From Adiantum capillus-veneris (taxonomy: Eukaryota; Streptophyta; Polypodiopsida; Polypodiales; Pteridaceae), in the NCBI GenBank assembly GCA_014529385.2, contig CM043969.1, forward strand, positions 33,556,446 to 33,620,445: 64,000 nt of DNA, in the 5' to 3' direction. The position numbers and the translations under genes are program-made. Each line of letters starts with the position of its first letter. The stretch's first letter is position 1. The notes under the pieces are model-generated. The model saw nothing but the letters and a program-made list of their open reading frames with translations. It did not search any database and was not told where the DNA came from. Below are positions 1-11,450 of this stretch, one piece after another.

Positions 1-1700
1 ATGATGCCATACATGTGGCTGATATGTGTGATGAAAGAGCAAGCGCTTCTTTGACTTATCCTCTTTAATATGTACATGATGATGTGGATAATACTGAGGT
101 TGACTTGGAGTCCTCGCATAAGAATGATATGCAAATGGATAGAGACTATGTTTCTACATGTTGTTTGTTTGATGATGATGCTATGGAAAGTGAGGTTGTA
201 GAAGCATATGCTATCGTATTGATGCTCATGTTGTGAACTCTTTTAATTAGAATCTCCTCTTAACTCTAAGGGTTCTTACTTTGATGTCCTTCTTGCCTTG
301 CAAGAGCCTGGTGTGGTAAGTTGAGAGTGTTTCTCTCCTCAATGGGTTGATGACAGTGGGTTCTTAGCTCTACATATTGACCTCTCTTCATCTTGGTTTG
401 GGGTATGGTAGCTATGTTGTGTGCAGTTCCATGTGGTGCAGCTAGTCGAGGATATACTATGTGTTGCAATTCTTTGCTTGTACATATGCAAAAGGGCAAG
501 TTTTTTCCCAAGATTTCCATCACTTTCTTTGAGTTTTTTGCTAAAATTTGTGGGTTTTCAAATTGGGCTTGATTTGGATGGGTTTTGGCCAGACTATGTA
601 TATATATGGGAGTGCCTATGGAGTGTCTACTGACACATGGAAGGACGTTTGAAAAGAAGTGAAGCCATTGGTTTAGAAGAAAAAGTGCAAAAATTTCCAT
701 TGTTTTTCCTTTTGGTTTTCTTTATTCCTTTGCTTCCTTTAATGCATCCAAGTGTAGTGGGAGTTGTAGCAGTGTAGAGGGAAGCTAGTCGAAGCTAGAC
801 AAGGCTGAGTGTGAGTGAGGCTATCAAAATTTGTGAGCAAGGTTCAGTCCATATTATCTTTAGAGAGATAATCTCTTCATCCTCTTTTCTTGGTGTTGGT
901 TTAAGCTGTTGTAGAGGCCAACCCCCCAATCCTTCACATAAACTGGTGCCCCCACTAAGGAGGAGAGATCAGTGTTTTTCTACTTTGATTGTGAAGTTGT
1001 AGTCCATTTGGGAATCAATTCAAGGCCCTATGTAATCTTGGTTTGTTACGAGAGTGGGCACCCTCCTGTTGCATGTGGTTAAATGCAATTGTGATAGGTG
1101 GCTTAATGGCTAATTATGTGTTGTCTATTTGATTTTACTAATAGTGAGAGCATGATTATTTGTAGATTGGAATTCTGGGAGTTGAGAAGGAGGCACCGGC
1201 AAATAATAATCCTCTCGGTCATTTTACTTTTGCATAGTGTTTTAGATCTTTTATCAATAAGCCACTATGAATGCTTTGTAAGCAGGATGGTGAGAACTCA
1301 CCCTAAGAGGGTCATGCAGTAAGTAATGTGTTCCACTCATAACTAAAGTGGAACTAAGTGTAAAAGAGGGGCCTCCAAATTTTGGGACCAACAAGTAATA
1401 TCAAATATTAGATACCAAACTCCACAAGAGGTTTCAGTGGAGTTTGGGGCTGCAATCTTTAGGCTTTTCTTGTGTAGATGCCCTAAATTTTTTCATCCCT
1501 CTCTCATATACTATGATGTGTTACTCTTTGTACTCCATGATTATGTCTACATCTCTTACAATCCCTCTTACACTCTTTCCTTGTCAATCTATTCTTTTGT
1601 ATGCATGTGTACTTGAATTTGGAAGATAAGGTGACATGTTGATGGTGAAATCTATGAGGAATTGTTAATTTTTCTAAGCAATCGGTCTCCCCAACTCTCA
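1..1700 (+). repeat. Upstream flank and putative 5' LTR of Ty3-A
   Basis: No convincing gene is seen here. The right edge looks like an LTR end because it closes in CA at 1700, four bases before a primer-binding-site sequence. The left LTR boundary cannot be placed without the partner LTR, which is absent from the window. Open frames here have no recognisable domain. Confidence 0.3.
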
Positions 1701-1704
1701 ATAA

Positions 1705-1716
1705 TGGTATTAGAGC
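1705..1716 (+). other. Primer binding site of Ty3-A
   Basis: TGGTATTAGAGC differs at one base from TGGTATCAGAGC, the usual plant LTR-retrotransposon primer site complementary to the 3' end of initiator tRNA-Met. It lies just inside the presumed LTR end and upstream of a gag-pol remnant on the same strand. Confidence 0.6.
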
Positions 1717-2820
1717 TTTTGTTTGAGTTAATCGGCACAGGATTTCAAATTTTCAAAAGATTTTCAAATCGGCAACATCGAATTATCAAACCACAGATTA
1801 ATTGGCAATCGACCATCAAATTTTGGCTTAACAACATTCAAAAACGAGTATGCGCAGCATTTACTTTGAGATAAATTCTAAATTTTTAATGGATATGTGA
1901 ATCTATGCAGACAAGTGAAGGAAAGATGCGACTTCTAAGAAGTTTGGCAAGGCCGATTCTGGCTTACGAAGAGCAAGAAGAAGGGCAATTTTTTTAAAAA
2001 ATTGACTGGTGAGGAAGCTATTAAATTGGGATTAACACTATGGCAACTCCTCGATTTAGATAACAAGCTCCAAATAATTTTAAGGGTTTTTGAAGCTCAA
2101 AGGTTTTCAACTACTGTGCATCAAAACCCTTGGGAACTCCTTTGAGAACCCCCGAAGCTATCTCTTGTCGCACTTGAACCCCCAAATCAATTACGTCTTG
2201 AGTAAATTCCTTGAGCTCGACCACAGTCCATGGGAACACCCTCCTGCACACAAGGAAATCTAAATGTCAACCTCATCAAAATTTGCAAAAAATAGCATCA
2301 AAAGTAGTGCCTCAGTTTATGCATCATTTCTTGCTTTTTCCTCATAGCTTGGAAAACTTCGGCAAGTCGACATCTCTACCTTTTCTCTTACTGGAGTTGT
2401 TGTTTCAATTGCTACTCGCTACCATCCACACAATCCCATGCAAACTTAAAATGTAAAGTTATCTTCAAAAACGTAAAGTTAAGCTTTGAGTTAACTTCAA
2501 AGAAGTTATTTCAGTGGTCGGCCATCCATCTAATCTTCAAGACCAATAACCTTTAAAGAATCCAAATACCCTTTAAAGATCCTCAACATTGTGGCCTTGG
2601 ACACAATTAGTAAGACTTCAACCCCTTGGCCGGCACCGCTGCAAACACAATCTCAAAAGCAAAGATCACCTTGGTCGCCCTTCATTAAGAACTCTTGGGA
2701 CACCAACCTTCAAAAATCCTCAGTCGTCTACTCATAATTTGTTTCACTTGCTCTATTTTTTTTAACTTCAACATCCATGATACTTATCGAACCATTTCAA
2801 CCCCGGGATTAATTTGGCCC

Positions 2821-3443
2821 TTAAATGCAGAGAAGAAGAAAGGTGGACAACCCTCTCACACTTAATAAACTGCTAACACTAACCATAGAAAGAGAGCTTC
2901 TCTCTCTCCTAACTTTGATAGGAACAAGCATCAAAGACGTATCTTTTTCAAGAGACGCAGTTTTGACAATTCTACTACAACTTCTCAACCTTATGGCAGT
3001 AACCACAGCAACACATAGCAGCGAAGCAGTCAAAATTCTTCCAACCAAATTCCTGCTCAAAACTCTAATGGTAACAAAAAGGTGCAGTGTTTTAAATGTT
3101 TCCAATATGGTCACTATGCAGATAATGCCAAAAGGTCCTGCTAAGAGCAATGGCGGATCTAATGGAGTCACCCAAAATCCAAACCAAGGACCTTTCAGCA
3201 ACAACCGCCCCAACGGTGCTACTGTTAACCTCACCAAAGATGCTAATCTCAACGGCAATGAAGTGGAAGCTAATTAGGGTAAGGTATATGATCCTGAGTA
3301 TGATCACAATGACAACCCATCTTCAGATACTCCTATATCTCCTCACACTTTGTTTAAAGTGCAAGGCACAGTCAAGGGTGAAAGTGTCACCATTCTTTTA
3401 GATAATGGTAGTAGCCATGATTTTATTTCTACACGATTGATAC

Positions 3444-3518
<75 letters not shown>

Positions 3519-5145
3519 AAATTTCTTCATCTCATAAAGTCAAAAGTGTTTTAATAATCAACGTTTTAATTGCAAAACCCAAGTCACTGTTGAAGTTTGC
3601 ATTGGTGAATTTACACAATCAGGTACATTTTTTGTAGCACCATTGCATGGTCTTAATATGATTTTGGGAATGCCATTATGTCATGAATTCGATCTGTTGA
3701 CTAATTATAAAACAAGTACCATGTCTCTCACTCATAATAATCAAAATTTCACCATTCAAGCAACACTATCACATCAAAAGTTTCCACTTCTCTCTCACAC
3801 TCAAGCCAAAAGAGCAATTTGAAAACAAGGGAAAACATATTTGGTGCTGGTAAATCAAATCTCTGCTAAAACTAAAACCTCACATGATGAATTTCTTTCA
3901 CAATTTAAGCAATTTTTCATGCATGATCTGTCACCTAGAATTCCACCTTCACGCCCAGAAGACCACAAAATAGATATTATATTGGGTAGTGAGCGTCCTT
4001 GAGAATCTTATCATGTAAATCCAATTGCACGTAGGGACATACGAACTCAAATCACTGACTTGCTTGATCGAGGACTTATAAAACCTAGTAGTTCACCAGA
4101 CGGAGCTCCAGTACTTCGTGTTAAGAAGAAAAATAGAACTTTTCATATGTGTATTGATTAGAGGGCTTTAAACAAGATCACCATCAAGAATAGGTTCCCT
4201 ATTCCTAGAGTGGATGGTTTGTTAGACAAACTAAAAGGGGCAAACATCTTTAGCAAAATTGACCTCAAATCAAGGTATCACCAAGTCAAAATGTTTGACC
4301 AAGATGTCTACAAAACTGCTTTCAGAACACGAACTAAACATTATGAATTTCTTGTCATGCAATTTGGTCTAACAAATATACCAGCCACATTCACACGCAT
4401 GATGAACAGAATTTTCATTGATTATCAAGATTTTATGATTGTATTCTTTGACGACATTCTTGTATTTTAATGAATCATAACAAGAACATAAAGAGCACTT
4501 AACACGTGTCTTTCATCTGCTTGAAGACAACCACTTGTATCTGAATCCTAAAAAGAGTTCATTTTTTCAATCTGAAATTGAATATTTAGAACATATTTTT
4601 TCGGGTAAGGGAATACATGTAGACCCTAAGAAAGTTGAATCCATTCAGTCATGGCTTAGACCCAAACATTTGTGTGAATTTCGTTCTTTTATTGGTCTAT
4701 GCAGTTATTTACTGAAAGTTTGTACATAACTTTGCTTACAAATCTCATTACCTCACTCTCCTATTAAAGAAAAATTCTCCTTATGTATGGTGTGATTTGC
4801 AAGAAAGCTCCTTTAATGCACTTAAGAATTCTTTGATAAATGCACCACTACTGCAATTACCTAATTTTGATAGACCATTCTTTGTCGTAGTCACTGGTGC
4901 TAGTGGAAAAGGTATCAATGCAGTCCTTATGCAAGATAACATTATCCACTTGCATTTGAAAGTTGTAAATTTAAACCGTCTGAAGCAAATTTAGTACACA
5001 TGACAAAGAGTTGATTGTTGTTGTACATGCCTTGAAAATTTGGAAACACTATTTAATGGGTGGATTTAATCATCAAAATTGATCAACAAAGTATCAAGTA
5101 TTTACTGTCTCAACCCTTTATAGATTATAGACATATTAAGTGGGT
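2821..5145 (+). pseudogene. Ty3-A gag-pol polyprotein, decayed
   Basis: A degenerate CCHC zinc knuckle (CFKCFQYGHYAD, last Cys lost by an indel) lies near 3085-3145. The protease active site reads LLDNGSSHDFIS (about 3395-3430), with DNG in place of the usual DSG/DTG. The protease frame then runs into a (CT)n tract. Reverse transcriptase covers about 3940-4730, with [24 protein letters not shown] and the catalytic FFDDILVF (YxDD family). An RNase H part (4797-5145) carries the VVVTGASGKG equivalent of the first catalytic Asp region, with that Asp lost. In-frame stops occur at several places, so no functional product is expected. The family assignment to Ty3/gypsy is firm from the RT and RNase H order. 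Confidence 0.8.
3446..3517 (+). repeat. (CT)36 microsatellite inside the protease coding region
   Basis: A pure 72-nt CT tract directly follows the protease residues STRLIQ and reads as Leu-Ser repeats. It expands inside a formerly coding segment, as also seen in Ty3-B at 40141. Confidence 0.95.
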
Positions 5146-5342
5146 TTCCTTCAATCATGTGCGAGGAAGTCGGCGATGAGGTGGATAATCAACGCTACAA
5201 CTTGCAGGAAGCAGGAGCTTCGATGACCATCGGGTAGCTCCCACTTGCAGGCTGCTGTAGAGCGGTGCTGAGAAGCTATTTCCAGACGCTGCCTTCTTTC
5301 TGTGTTTTGTGTGTTGTTGCCGCTTGTGCATACTCCTTCCTG

Positions 5343-5420
5343 CACACAGTCAATAGAGCACCCACACAGTCAATAAGGCACCCACAGTCAATAGCTCCCA
5401 GACACAGTCAGTAGCTCTTC
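5343..5420 (+). repeat. Four iteron-like direct repeats
   Basis: The core ACAGTCAATAG, or a one-base variant, recurs with ACAGTCA starting at 5346, 5366, 5384 and 5404, a spacing of 20, 18 and 20 bp (about two helical turns). The array ends some 80 bp before the first ATG of the Rep-like frame. This is the arrangement of replication-initiator binding sites (iterons), but function is inferred from position only. Confidence 0.65.
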
Positions 5421-5502
5421 TTCTGTTCGCTCCTCATACCCTCTCTGCTTCAGAGAGTGATGGTACAGCACGTTCAAGGCAGGGGTTCTGTTCGCCCGAG
5501 GG

Positions 5503-6480
5503 ATGGCAAAATTCAAGGCTACCTGGAAGTTTGCGACGGAAGGGGGGGTCTCAGAAATGCCTGCTACGAGGCCTCCTGCAGGGTCCTCATCACCTCAGCC
5601 AACATCCGTAAGGGAAATGAAGCAAAAAGCACACTTGAAGAGCAGCAATGCTGAAACAGGTGATAGTCGGGCTTGCAAGCGGCTGCGCGTCAATGCCTCC
5701 ACCGATGCAGTGGTGGACAGGGAAGGGTCAAGGCCTAGGCGTTGTCGTAAGGCTCACGCCGACGAAGTAGCCCCCTCCATTACCAGAGCAACAGAGCTAC
5801 AGTAGCTGTCAATCACAGTGGGGATTGGCAACGGCGACATCGACTGCAACCTTTTCACAAACGTGTCTGAGTTTGTTGACAGGGAGTGTGTGAGGGGCTT
5901 GTTCGCACTGGAGAAGGGAGGAATGCTCAATCACCTGCACTTCCAGATGGTTGTCATTATCTTCTCAACCTCCATCAAGGCTGTTGGCAATTTGTTGAAA
6001 GCGTACTTGGGTTGGCATATCATGAAGCCCCAGGGAGGCGTGGTCATGTGTAGATCAATGGGGCAAGTCAGGATGCACACCTTCACAGGCATGGTTGGGT
6101 ACTGCATGAAAGACCTACAGAAGCCTCACCTTCGTTGGTTCGCGAAGGGTGTCGAAGCAGAGGAGATAGCCGAGGTCCGAGCACTACACGCCCAGTACGG
6201 CCAAGGCGAGCTGAAGCACCGTGTAGCTCTCACGCCCGTCAACATGTTCGACCGCGCGTACGTGTATATGGAGAACTTTGTCGCGGACCGAGAGGGCATG
6301 AGCCTTCCTCACACCCTGTTGCGCATGCTGGCAACCGGGCGGTACTACCCATCCGCCACGTGGGTTGTGCCAAAGTCTGGCTCGAGAATGGAGTTGGGGC
6401 GGGCCATGGCCATTTGGCAGAGCATGAAGGAGCCTACCAGTGTGACACTTGATGACATAAGGTACCTTGCTTTGCCCTAG
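5503..6480 (+). pseudogene. HUH endonuclease / Rep-like protein with one in-frame stop
   Basis: One frame runs from ATG 5503 to the stop at 6478-6480, broken only by TAG at 5803-5805. The N-terminal about 100 residues are basic and Ser/Pro-rich with nuclear-signal-like patches (CKRLRVN, RPRRCRK). After the stop comes a likely beta-strand motif 1 (LSITVGIG), then HUH motif 2 as LNHLHFQ (His codons at 5932 and 5938) and motif 3 as GYCMKD (Tyr codon 6100, Lys codon 6109). Rep, Rolling-circle and Replitron HUH nucleases nick single-stranded DNA with the motif-3 Tyr while HUH binds the metal. A Leu/Arg-rich C-terminal part follows. The final codons may be intronic, since AAG|GT at 6459-6463 and TTGCAG ending at 6535 form plausible splice sites. 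A one-base phase mismatch with the next frame implies an indel or a different splice. Confidence 0.6.
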
Positions 6481-6535
6481 TCAACTCCGACTGCGCTCCA
6501 CGTGTAGGAGCCACTGATAGCTTCGTGTCTTGCAG

Positions 6536-6859
6536 GGGATCTTCTTCCGTGACAGCGACGCGGCGAGGTACTACGAGGCGACCATCCCGCCGGCACGTCC
6601 ACTATTTCGACGGCGTTTCGAGGATTCTGGCAGCAGCGAGGACCTCCCTGGGACTTGTCGACGTCCCATCGACATTAGCGCCGACGACACCTCCACTGAG
6701 GCAGACGCTGATGGGCCCCGAACTCCCTCTCGGGACATTATCCCCATTGCCACCCGCCGTGGCGCTTCCCCATGGGTGCGTGGCATGGCACCGTTGCTGT
6801 CGCATACGCATGAGCCGACGCCCTCTCAGCACTCTCCGCCGTTCGACAGCCTCCCTTAG
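6536..6859 (+). pseudogene. Possible 3' exon of the Rep-like gene
   Basis: A GC-rich frame begins GIFFRDSDAARYYEATIP and continues with Arg-rich and acidic Ser/Thr segments to a stop at 6857-6859. It directly follows a good 3' splice site (TTGCAG at 6530-6535). The composition resembles a natural protein tail more than the overlapping frames do. No known domain is recognised. Joining to the preceding exon at 6461 would be off by one base, so either the gene is broken here or the splice site differs. Confidence 0.35.
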
Positions 6860-7125
6860 TGCCCTGACTCTCCTTGCGTCGACGGTGTGGCCGTCGTGTG
6901 AACGTGGTCACCACTCTACCGCACTGCACGCATGCCCGTTGTGGGAACCTTTGTACATATGCACATTTGTACAGACACTACTGTATTGACTGGTTTTTAT
7001 GAATGGAAACGTCACTTGCGTCGTTGCTCGTGTGAACGCAATCCGCCTCTCTCTGAAGCCACGATAGTGGCTTCAGGGGGAGGGCATTATTCCTCTAAAC
7101 ATTACTCTCACTGTCTGTAGTGCTT

Positions 7126-7199
7126 AATCGCGCCTTACAAAAATTTTACATATAGATGACACAACTCCTCAACTATCCAATCTGGAGCTTATTAATCTA
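7126..7199. other. AT-rich spacer
   Basis: Short AT-rich stretch between the HUH element and the inverted-repeat element; nothing recognised. Confidence 0.4.
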
Positions 7200-7516
7200 G
7201 GGTTTTGGTTATATTTCGGCCTGCTAGGCCTCGTGGCAAAGCAGCGCATGCCGGTTGCCGGTCAAATCTAGCCGTTAGGTGACCGTTGACCAAAAGGTCA
7301 ACACGCGGAGCTCACACGTAGTCTCGAAACCCCGACCTCGCGTCCTAGGAGCATTGCCTTAACCACTACACTACGTGCGTGCATGTGCCTAGAATGTGGT
7401 GCATTCTGTAGATATCTTCAAAATGTTTGCTGCCCCCCCAAAAAGTGATGTGACCGGCTGGGCCAGTCACGCTCACCTACACGCGGCCTAGCAGGCCGAT
7501 ATTTAACCAGAGCCCC
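7200..7516. mobile_element. MITE-like element with about 35-bp inverted ends
   Basis: The ends match as inverted repeats: GGTTATATTTCGGCCTGC at the left pairs with the complement of the right end, where GGTTAAATATCGGCCTGC reads on the other strand. The match runs from the GGG starts inward to the CGTG after GGCC. A perfect internal palindrome (GTTGACC-AAAA-GGTCAAC) lies near 7284-7301. No open frame is present and no clear target duplication was identified. It is a small non-autonomous TIR element; the superfamily is undetermined. Confidence 0.65.
7300..7385 (-). repeat. tRNA-like (SINE head) sequence inside the MITE
   Basis: On the minus strand, TAGTGGTTAAGG resembles a pol III A box and GGGGTTTCGAGACT resembles a B box, with spacing typical of tRNA-derived SINEs. 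Anticodon-stem folding is not convincing, so it is a tRNA-derived relic, not a tRNA gene. Confidence 0.45.
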
Positions 7517-7568
7517 AATAAGTGGATGGGTCCTTGAATAAGGTTCCTCCGACCCCCAATAAATCAAG

Positions 7569-8750
7569 TTGTGGGAGCTCCAAAAGGCATACACCAACGG
7601 TTGCATGCTTGGTTTACTTCAGTTGTTGTTGACGCGTCGTTATCCCATAGGTCAGGTCATGAGTTTGGATGTTGCCTCAGTACCTCTTGAGATTATTGGA
7701 GCAGAGCTAGCTACCACTCCGGTGGTGATTGAGGCACTTACTAGATCAACCTCTTTCATACATAGCTTGTGGGACCTTGCCAGAAATAGATATGCACGGC
7801 TGGCTCTTGCGTCTTCCCGGCAGGTGGTCTTACAGGGAGACATCTACCTACTGATACAGACATATGACTTCTTGATTCCATATGCATCGTTTTAGCATGG
7901 ACTGCCTCCCTTCCGGTACTCTTTGGAGGCCCCCTCTCTCATTGTGACACAGACAGAGATTACTAGACTTACTGTCCGGGACTTGATTCGGATGGATACC
8001 AGGAGGACTGGATAGAGCCTACTCAGGAGTTGGGCATGAAGATGGCCTTTTACAGAGAACATTTTCTTGAACTCACGGCAGATGGCTTTGTTGTCAGACC
8101 CAACTATATGGATACACATTTATCATTTGGGGTGTAGTGTGCTATTGGCCAGATACGCACATCCTCACACCATCTTGAGCTTGAGAGTGGAAGATATAGA
8201 GGAGTTCTGATTGACGCTAGGGTATGTCATGTATGCCATAGGGAGCTAGAGACAGAGCTGCATTACATATGTCATTGCTCCGCATACTATGAGATTTGCG
8301 GACGGTTCAATTGCTTATTTAGGGAGGGTTTTGGACCACTTTCCAGAGCTATGGAATACCATGATCAGAGATGGTTGGATGTGTTCTTGCTTGAGTTGAG
8401 GAGACATAGAGAGTGCTTGTTGAAGCGACCGAAGAGACAAACTCAACGACAAGTTATGGACTATTTCAGGCCAATCATTACCGCTAGAAAGCTAGACAAA
8501 TAGGTTCTACAGTAGAGTTCGGATCCTACCTCCACTAGAGGCACACTGATTGACTGTGCGATGGACCTAGGGAGATCCCGCTGTCCACGATTACAAAGGA
8601 GGGCATTCCAACATAGACGGAGATCACAGAGGAGGATTTAGATTACCTTGGCATGGCACGCACGATGCCCAATCAAGTTTTTGACCATGGAGGACATCGA
8701 GGAGATCCGACACCGACCCATGTTAGATTTACTTTGAGCTAGTGGATTAT
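7569..8750 (+). pseudogene. Non-LTR retrotransposon (LINE) ORF2 3' fragment
   Basis: A 108-residue frame (7569-7895) is followed, after stops and shifts, by recognisable C-terminal LINE sequence near 8160-8500. That part includes a Cys/His cluster CHVCHRELETELHYICHC, the type of zinc-binding knuckle found at the end of many plant LINE ORF2 proteins, then a Leu/Arg-rich tail. The endonuclease and reverse transcriptase are missing, consistent with 5' truncation during target-primed reverse transcription. An alternative is a host gene fragment with a similar knuckle, which is less likely given the decay. Confidence 0.5.
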
Positions 8751-8853
8751 CTCCTTTTTAGTAACTTAAGTTTCTTGCACCCCTCATTAGTTTGTCCCTT
8801 TGTATTGACTAGAGATTCCTTTGTATTAACTATTGACTAGAGAATCTTTAGTC

Positions 8854-8876
8854 AAGACTAGAGAGTCTCTAGTCTT
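8854..8876. repeat. Near-perfect palindrome
   Basis: AAGACTAGAGA, one central G, then its exact complement. It lies about 100 bp after the LINE fragment among other GACTAGAGA copies. A 3'-end hairpin of the LINE is possible. Confidence 0.7.
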
Positions 8877-8879
8877 TCC

Positions 8880-9349
8880 CCCACTTTCACTTTCACTTTC
8901 ACTTGCACTACAACATTTTGTTTAGGTTGTTAGTCTTTCTTTCAGCACACACACACACACTTTGTATTAGATTCACCAATTTGTAACTTGTTGGTCTCAT
9001 AGGTCATTTTGGACATTTGTAGACGTTCGTATATCATTTCATTTCTCTCTCTTACACACACATACACACATTACACTTCCACAGTTTAGAAATATACTAT
9101 CTGCTATTCATTAAACGAGACTTTTCTTAAAAGCAGGCCATCATAAATACCTTTAACATTTCTCGAGCTTGTTTTTATCCAAGCAAAACACTTGTTTCTC
9201 TAAGAGATAGATCTAAACCTTTAGAAAATGAAATAGTTTGATTGACGCTGGTTTCCCAATGGGTGCAAATACACTGCAAAACTAAAAACGAGCATTCATA
9301 CTAGTTTTTTGTTAAGACTTTGACTTCCTTCTCTCAAGACACAAGCAAA
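8880..9349. other. Non-coding spacer
   Basis: AT-rich sequence with short (CA)n runs at about 8947 and 9055. No gene or repeat family is recognised. Confidence 0.5.
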
Positions 9350-9470
9350 GGGTAGTTGGCCTAGCGGCAAAGGAGAAGGGCTTTCTTTGCGTCCGCTATG
9401 GTTCAACCCCTACGACATGCAGGTGTGGGTGCGTGGGTGCAATGCCATAAATCAATTTGCCAAAAAAGTA
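9350..9470 (+). repeat. tRNA-derived SINE head
   Basis: TGGCCTAGCGG fits the pol III A box and GGTTCAACCCC fits the B box (GGTTCRANYCC), about 45 bp apart as in plant SINEs. A short non-tRNA tail follows. No target duplication or poly(A) was defined. Confidence 0.55.
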
Positions 9471-9841
9471 GATACAAGCCAAACGACAATCACCCACCTT
9501 GACTACCATTCTTACTAAAAGCAAGTGACAAAATTTGTGTTTTCCATACGAGACATGTCTCAAACTAAAAAATAAGCTTGCAATAGATCTAGCCCAGCAT
9601 ATCTATTCAAGCAATTACCCCACATCAATGTTTGGAGTCTCAGCTTACAATCGTGCCACTTTGAAGTTCGAAAACACCCGATTGAGAGGAACAAGAAAAG
9701 GAAAAATCCCGCATAGATTTTATGAAAAATAGTGTTAAATCAGTAGAAAATAGCTCAAAATTTCGGAATCTCCTCTTTGAAAATCCATAAAAAAGTATTT
9801 TCTAGTTGCAAAATTGATTTTACCCAAACACTGCCCCACAT

Positions 9842-9936
9842 AAGCTGAAATGTCTAGTGTTATTTGTGACAAATAACAAAGGCTTCATTAAGCTGAAACG
9901 TCTGGTGATTTGTGACAAATAACAAGGGCATCATTG
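9842..9936. repeat. Two-copy tandem repeat of about 48 bp
   Basis: The unit begins AAGCTGAAA and contains TTTGTGACAAATAACAA; it occurs at 9842 and again near 9890 with a few mismatches. Function is unknown. Confidence 0.7.
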
Positions 9937-9939
9937 TAT

Positions 9940-11400
9940 TCGTACTAATAGGCTCGCTTTTCTTCCTCTGTCAAATCCTAAGCTAGCTTACCTTCTTCCA
10001 CCTGCGGTATGTCTGTTTGCATATTTGGTTTAAAGGAATGGAATTGTTCATTTCATTGCAAAGGAATAAGGCTTAAAGAGTCCCTCTAATACTTGTCATA
10101 TAAGGACTAAGTCTGAAAAAAAATCTGCATTCATACTGCCACCATCTCACTTAATGCACTTCACATGATCATAGCAGTCGGGAGCAGAATTTTCATACAT
10201 CTTAAAATCTCAACTGACCTTATGATTGCTCAGCCACATTCACCACACACAAACAGTGAGCATAGTTTTTTCCTGACCCATCCGATTGGGGAACCATAAT
10301 ACCAAGCCCGCGCAAGTCTCATTGAAGTATGATTTGGCTTTTGGGACCTCACCAACGATTTTAAAACACCAATATTTACTATCAGACTCAGTCGTGATCG
10401 TCATTGGTATGTACTATTCTAAATGATCTTAGATTGAGCTAGATTCTCAAGTTTCTATGGTGTTTCACTGCATTGTATGGTTCTGTGCTCCTCTGTAAGT
10501 GTCATATGTAGACTGTTTTTAGTGTGCCGTATGGAATCTGGCGTATGGAATCCTCAAGGGGGTCTGATCCGTACTCATTCCATGCTTATGTACCCGTCCG
10601 AGTCTGACGTATGAAAAAGCTATAAGCATGAGCATAAGCTATAAGCTATAAGCATGCCCTTGGGGTAAACCGGGGTGGTTGTTTTGTAGCTTTGAAAATC
10701 TTTGCTAGCTTGACAGCTTGCATCTTAGAAGTGTAAGGTCTAATAACCTCATTTTCTAATAACCTTGACATCCTTGCAAATATGCATCTCAGCTTGTGAT
10801 GCAATTAATCTTTCAATATCCCTTTGTGCTCTAATTGAGCGGGTTAACAGTCCGTTTTGTGTGTTAAAGCTCCATAAGGGAGATACTCAACTCCAATATC
10901 AACTTACTCCACTGCCACGGCAAGCAGCATCCACATGCAAGTAAATGTAAACAATCCATCTCAAAATTGTCTGGCCTTCTTTACTGTAAACAGCACCAAA
11001 ATTTGTCACCATGAAACGCGTTTCGGCAGATCCGAACAGGTGAAATGTGTCACTGATCAATTGAAACACACGCCATAGTTCCATAGTTTAAGTTTTTAGA
11101 GCCTTTCCAAATCCATAAGTGCCCGTCCGCATTCCACATTAGACTGAAACGTTTTGAGGTGAAACACCGCTTTCAATAGTGAAATGCTGCGGCCTTGAGA
11201 CGTTTCGCAGTGATGCTGCCAGTGAGTAATTTTAATTTACAGCCGCTGCGGCTCAGTTGATAGAATGTCCTATAGGGACCAAAGAAAAGACTCTGTAAAA
11301 TAATATGCAAGCATAGTACAATACGCAGGAAAAATGTCTCCCTGCTTTATCTCATCACAAAGAGGGCTGGATTAACAGACTTGGCATGCTTGCTTACGAG
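9940..11400. other. Downstream flank of the PPR gene, non-coding
   Basis: No supported coding region. Near 10615-10660 there is a short run of the word ATAAGCTATAAGC. The 3' UTR and polyadenylation site of the minus-strand PPR gene should fall in the right part, but no single signal stands out. Confidence 0.5.
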
Positions 11401-11450
11401 AAAGCATTGCAAGTTTGTATAGCTATTAAAGGCAGTTAATGTGACGGCAA

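Larger units (their letters stand above)
1701..5150 (+). mobile_element. Ty3/gypsy retrotransposon remnant (Ty3-A)
   Basis: The order primer site, gag with zinc-knuckle remnant, aspartic protease, reverse transcriptase and RNase H is visible on the plus strand. Similarity to RNase H stops abruptly near 5145-5165, where a GC-richer sequence with a HUH-type protein begins. Integrase, chromodomain and 3' LTR are not found downstream, so the element was truncated or its 3' half was lost. Many stops and shifts show it is dead. Confidence 0.8.
5151..7125 (+). mobile_element. HUH/Rep-encoding element (Replitron-like or CRESS-derived), boundaries approximate
   Basis: This block is clearly GC-richer than its surroundings and interrupts Ty3-A RNase H. 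It contains, in order, four spaced direct repeats (5343-5420), a Rep-like frame with HUH motif 2 and YxxK motif 3, and a possible 3' exon with acidic and Pro-rich sequence. The left edge is set where RNase H similarity ends; the right edge is a guess from the return to AT-rich sequence. No inverted terminal repeats were recognised, which would fit HUH-type transposition but does not prove it. Replitrons are the described HUH eukaryotic transposons outside Helitrons that I would compare first. Confidence 0.5.

Noticed and set aside
266-700. 144-residue minus-strand frame
   Set aside because: No recognisable domain, low-complexity flanks, and located next to a retrotransposon LTR.
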